From positions 19,934-83,933 of the IMG/VR virus record IMGVR_UViG_3300043567_000498: a DNA stretch of 64,000 bases; one strand, given 5' to 3'. The translations under genes and the position numbers were made by a program. Each line of letters starts with the position of its first letter. Positions within the stretch are counted from its first letter, which is position 1. Under the pieces are notes generated by a model. The model had not been told where the DNA came from. It did no database searches and saw nothing but the letters and a program-made list of their open reading frames with translations. Positions 61,570 through 64,000 of the stretch are shown one piece after another. Origin of the DNA: a virus.

Positions 61570-61714
61570 TCTTTTGATACTCTAATTCAATCCATTTAAG
61601 AAGTGCGTTTGCTTCTGCTCTTTCACTTTCATTCATTAAAGGTCCAAATTCATCAAGATAAAAACCCAATGCTTTAATGGTTAATTTTCTATCACGCTGG
61701 GAAATAAGAGACAT
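61559..61714 (-). CDS. Hypothetical protein (51 residues)
   Basis: Codes MSLISQRDRKLTIKALGFYL, then DEFGPLMNESERAEANALLK and a final amphipathic helix. A strong AGGAGG ribosome site stands 5 bases before the ATG. First gene after the pstS terminator/promoter element. Function unknown. Confidence 0.57.
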   Translation of the reverse strand: MSLISQRDRKLTIKALGFYLDEFGPLMNESERAEANALLKWIELEYQKNEN

Positions 61715-61735
61715 AATCCTCCTAACTCATCATTT

Positions 61736-61764
61736 ATAATACATTAAAAAGGGGGTTGTGTCAA
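61736..61764 (-). promoter_or_regulatory. Sigma70-type promoter overlapping the pstS terminator
   Basis: Minus strand TTGACA (61759-61764), 17 bases, TATTAT (61736-61741), 22 bases before the 51-residue gene. The -35 is formed by the loop and one arm of the pstS terminator hairpin. Confidence 0.7.
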
Positions 61765-61769
61765 CCCCC
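61751..61769 (-). terminator. pstS terminator
   Basis: Eight-pair stem GGGGGTTG/CAACCCCC with a 3-base loop, then T5 on the minus strand, 8 bases after the pstS stop. Confidence 0.85.
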
Positions 61770-61777
61770 CATCTATA

Positions 61778-62737
61778 TCAGTTTGCGATACGCTTCACGG
61801 CAAGTCGTGATTTGTTGAGAATACTGCCCGCAAGAGGAACATAACCCAAATCATCAGCAATCATTTGTGCCTTAGAACTCAGAGCATAGTTGAGTGCCTT
61901 CTGAATATCATCTGCCTTTGCTCCATTACCAGTCTTATAGGCAAGAATCCAAGTCAGAGTGGAGATAGGATAAGCACCAGAGGCAGAAGGATTAGGACTT
62001 TCTCCAGCAAGATTTGCATCCAGTTTGATGGAGTTAAGAGCAATAGCACCACTCTTGGCAGTAGGAAGAACAAACTGTCCTGACTTATTTTGAAGAGCGG
62101 CAACTTGCAGTTTGTTTGCTCTTACAAATCCAGTATTCACATAACCAATTGAACCTGCGGTTTGACGAATTGTTCCAGAGACACCTTCATTTCCTTTACC
62201 ACCAATACCAACGGGCCAATTGACGGACTTACCTACACCAGGTTTCCAACCACCGAAGGCATCCAGAGAGTTGGTAAAGGCATAAGTGGTTCCAGAACCA
62301 TCAGAACGATGAACAACGGTCATAGGACCTGCAGCACATCCAACTGCTTTCCAGTCCTTGATGCGACCTGAGAAAATATCCACAGTTTGCTTCTGAGTGA
62401 GTTTCAGAGAGCATCCTGGTTTATTATAGGCAATCGCAATCGTTCCACCCACCATCGGGATTTGAACGACACCACGCTTCACTTTAGCCGCCTCTTTTGA
62501 GGAAATAGGCTCGTCCGTTGCTCCAAAGTCAACTGTACCCGCAATAAATTGACGAACACCAGCACCAGAACCAACGGACTGGTAATTTACACGATTACCA
62601 GTTGCAGCATAGTCCTGAAACCAGCGTTGGTAGATGGGTGCTGGGAAGGTGGCACCAGCACCATTCAAAGCAGGTCCAGCAAGTGTTGCTACGGGAGCAG
62701 CAACCAGACCAGCAACAATAAGATTTTTGAGTTTCAT
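61778..62737 (-). CDS. pstS: Periplasmic phosphate-binding protein PstS
   Basis: A 319-residue secreted binding protein of the PstS/SphX type. A signal peptide (MKLKNLIVAGLVAAPVATLA) is followed by the mature start GPALNGAGATFPAPIYQRWF. Phosphate contacts are visible in GAGATFP, QSVGSGAGVRQF, VDFGATDEP and HRSDGSGTTYAF. It captures phosphate in the periplasm for the host PstCAB transporter, raising uptake for phage DNA synthesis. Start ATG 62737 begins at the signal peptide; the upstream frame is not used. A Pho-box-like leader stands upstream and it has its own terminator. A porin gene precedes it. Confidence 0.95.
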   Translation of the reverse strand: MKLKNLIVAGLVAAPVATLAGPALNGAGATFPAPIYQRWFQDYAATGNRVNYQSVGSGAGVRQFIAGTVDFGATDEPISSKEAAKVKRGVVQIPMVGGTIAIAYNKPGCSLKLTQKQTVDIFSGRIKDWKAVGCAAGPMTVVHRSDGSGTTYAFTNSLDAFGGWKPGVGKSVNWPVGIGGKGNEGVSGTIRQTAGSIGYVNTGFVRANKLQVAALQNKSGQFVLPTAKSGAIALNSIKLDANLAGESPNPSASGAYPISTLTWILAYKTGNGAKADDIQKALNYALSSKAQMIADDLGYVPLAGSILNKSRLAVKRIAN

Positions 62738-62760
62738 AAAAAGTGAATAACTACAGGGCA

Positions 62761-62805
62761 ATTCTAAAGTAAAGGAAAGATAAAGTCCACTAAGATTTGG
62801 TTAAG
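62761..62805 (-). promoter_or_regulatory. Pho-box-like operator and -10 of pstS
   Basis: Minus strand CTTAACCA (62798-62805) is a perfect cyanobacterial Pho repeat. CTTAGTGG and TTATCTTT follow at 3-base spacing as weaker repeats, then TAGAAT (62761-62766) as -10. There is no -35, as expected for PhoB-activated promoters. Confidence 0.6.
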
Positions 62806-62823
62806 AAGTTCATAACATAAAAA

Positions 62824-62846
62824 AACCACCCAAAAATTGGGTGGTT
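62824..62846 (-). terminator. Porin-gene terminator
   Basis: Ten-pair stem AACCACCCAA/TTGGGTGGTT with a 3-base loop and T-run on the minus strand, 23 bases after the porin stop. Confidence 0.85.
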
Positions 62847-62869
62847 CCACTCAGGTTATGAGTGATTTA

Positions 62870-64000
62870 TCAGAAGGTGAACTTGGTCTGAACCACTCCA
62901 CCCCAAGAAGATTCACCTTGGAACCTTTGGTTGTTGCTCACATAGAAGAGAGCAGGAGTGATGCTGATGTTGTCAGATACGCGATACTTGTAGAAGACTT
63001 CAAGCATTGTGGCATCATCACCAACGAATTCAGAATTACCAGGTTGACCCACGGCAACACCAGCGGTATTACCTTGAGCAAATACATCAGACCACTGAAG
63101 TCCGACATACCAAGTATCAGAATCGGTGGCACCAGTTTTAGAACCACTACCATCCACATCGTTGTATCCGTAACCTGCTGAGATAGAAGGAACGAATCCA
63201 CTCTCAGAAGGTTGCCAATAAGCACTCAGAGCAACGGCGTTGCTTTCCTGACCTGCAGCAAGGGCACCAGAACCGCCACCAAGAGCGTTGAAGGTGCGAA
63301 CACGACTGCCCTCAGTACCATAACGGTAAGCAACGGCAGCACCCCACTGAGGAGCACGATAACCAACCTGAGCAAGGAAGTTGATTCCAGAATCAGAGTT
63401 GAATACGCCAGTTTCAGAACTGTCGCCATCTTGGGAGACATAGTTCAGACCAGCAACGAATCCACCTTGACCTTTCTTGGTGGGTTGCTTCCACTGAGCA
63501 CCAAAACCAGCACCAGTTGCCTTGTTATAGACACCAGGAGCGCCAGCAAGTTGGAAGAAGTCCAGGATTTCCGACTTATAAGCAGTAGGAACCCAAGTCA
63601 TCTCGGTGTTACGAACCAGAGGACCAGCAGTCAGAGTTACACTCTTACTAACTGGGAACTGATAGTAAAGACGGTCAATTGTAACCTGATCGGCAAGAGA
63701 TTCTGCCTTATCAAGTTTGAACAGAGAAGAACTGGAACCAAAAGGATCGCTACTGAAGTTACCAGAACGCAGACGAGTGCGGAGCAGGTCCTTACCAGTG
63801 AACGAGGTATCAAAGTTCAGACGAACATCATAGTTAAATGCGGTATTACCCACATCGGCACCTTTATTGGTTACAAGACCAGGAACGCCACCAAGAACGA
63901 AGTTTACCTCACCCTTGAGTTTAGTTGTGGTAGAGAATTGTGTTGCTTCCAAGTTTCCAACACGACCCTCCAGACCATCAACACGACCCTTGAGTACGGC
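62870..64000 (-). CDS. Cyanobacterial-type outer-membrane porin (5' part beyond window)
   Basis: The last 376 residues of a porin whose N-terminus lies beyond 64000. The visible start is a short coiled coil (VLKGRVDGLEGRVGNLEATQ), as links the SLH domain to the barrel in Som/OprB-like porins. About sixteen amphipathic beta strands follow (TTKLKGEVNFVLGG, DRLYYQFPVSKSVTLTAGPL, WGAAVAYRYGTEGS, TWYVGLQWSD) and a C-terminal aromatic residue (VVQTKFTF) that signals barrel insertion. Such porins admit small ions and nutrients. Next to pstS it may widen phosphate entry into the periplasm, or alter the host surface (inference). Confidence 0.88.
   Translation of the reverse strand, partial: AVLKGRVDGLEGRVGNLEATQFSTTTKLKGEVNFVLGGVPGLVTNKGADVGNTAFNYDVRLNFDTSFTGKDLLRTRLRSGNFSSDPFGSSSSLFKLDKAESLADQVTIDRLYYQFPVSKSVTLTAGPLVRNTEMTWVPTAYKSEILDFFQLAGAPGVYNKATGAGFGAQWKQPTKKGQGGFVAGLNYVSQDGDSSETGVFNSDSGINFLAQVGYRAPQWGAAVAYRYGTEGSRVRTFNALGGGSGALAAGQESNAVALSAYWQPSESGFVPSISAGYGYNDVDGSGSKTGATDSDTWYVGLQWSDVFAQGNTAGVAVGQPGNSEFVGDDATMLEVFYKYRVSDNISITPALFYVSNNQRFQGESSWGGVVQTKFTF

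Noticed and set aside
62837-63181. A plus-strand frame of 114 codons opposite the porin
   Set aside because: It is entirely antisense to a well-supported porin and shows no protein-like pattern.

Overview
The window is part of the genome of a T4-like cyanophage (a myovirus of marine Synechococcus or Prochlorococcus). The support is a photosystem II psbA gene, two high-light-inducible (hli) genes, a plant-type ferredoxin, a PstS phosphate-binding protein, a cyanobacterial-type porin, tRNA genes, very large collagen-like tail/fibre proteins and several free-standing homing endonucleases. Every convincing gene lies on the minus strand, so the region reads from position 64000 down to 1. Genes are packed tightly, with many 1-, 4-, 8- or 11-base overlaps.

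In transcription order: (1) 64000-57.8 kb carries a porin (cut by the window edge), pstS behind a Pho-box-like leader, a run of small phage genes, a Dps-like ferritin, tRNA-Ser(UGA), tRNA-Pro(UGG), a tRNA-like cloverleaf and two HNH endonuclease genes. (2) 57.8-39.75 kb is an unbroken run of 21 sugar and glycan genes: GDP-mannose dehydratase, GDP-fucose synthase, a sugar kinase-like and nucleotidyltransferase-HAD pair, two epimerases, about ten glycosyltransferase-like proteins and four methyltransferases plus one glycosyltransferase-methyltransferase fusion. It includes adjacent GT11 (fucosyltransferase) and GT6 (blood-group A/B type) genes. (3) 39.7-34.1 kb is the photosynthesis/early block: two hli genes with tiny membrane-protein ORFs, psbA split by a 209-base group I intron, a GIY-YIG/NUMOD3 endonuclease, a metallophosphoesterase, ferredoxin, small ORFs and an HNH gene. 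(4) 34.1-9.2 kb holds virion structural genes: a beta-helix protein, a 3203-residue and a 1447-residue collagen-like protein, three LamG-domain proteins, a glycine-rich/LamG protein, a 941-residue structural protein and a collagen-like protein ending in an S74 chaperone domain. (5) 9.2-0 kb alternates three seven-bladed RCC1 propeller proteins with a TPR-glycosyltransferase, a 2OG-Fe(II) oxygenase, further glycosyltransferase-like proteins, a YkgJ-type Cys-rich protein and a sulfotransferase.

Two promoter classes are visible. Sigma70-type sites (TTGACA or close, N17, TATAAT or TATTAT) precede psbA, the hli operon, tRNA-Pro, small-gene operons and gmd. T4-late-like ATAAATAC or CTAAATAC sites precede structural genes, Dps and the endonucleases. 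In three places a promoter element is embedded in the terminator hairpin of the preceding transcript.

The most interesting inferences are these. The phage may make GDP-fucose and assemble a blood-group-like fucosylated glycan. The Thr-rich, proline-free collagen arrays are plausible acceptors for its glycosyltransferases. The psbA intron is paired with an endonuclease architecturally different from the EndoVII-like F-CphI reported for phage S-PM2.
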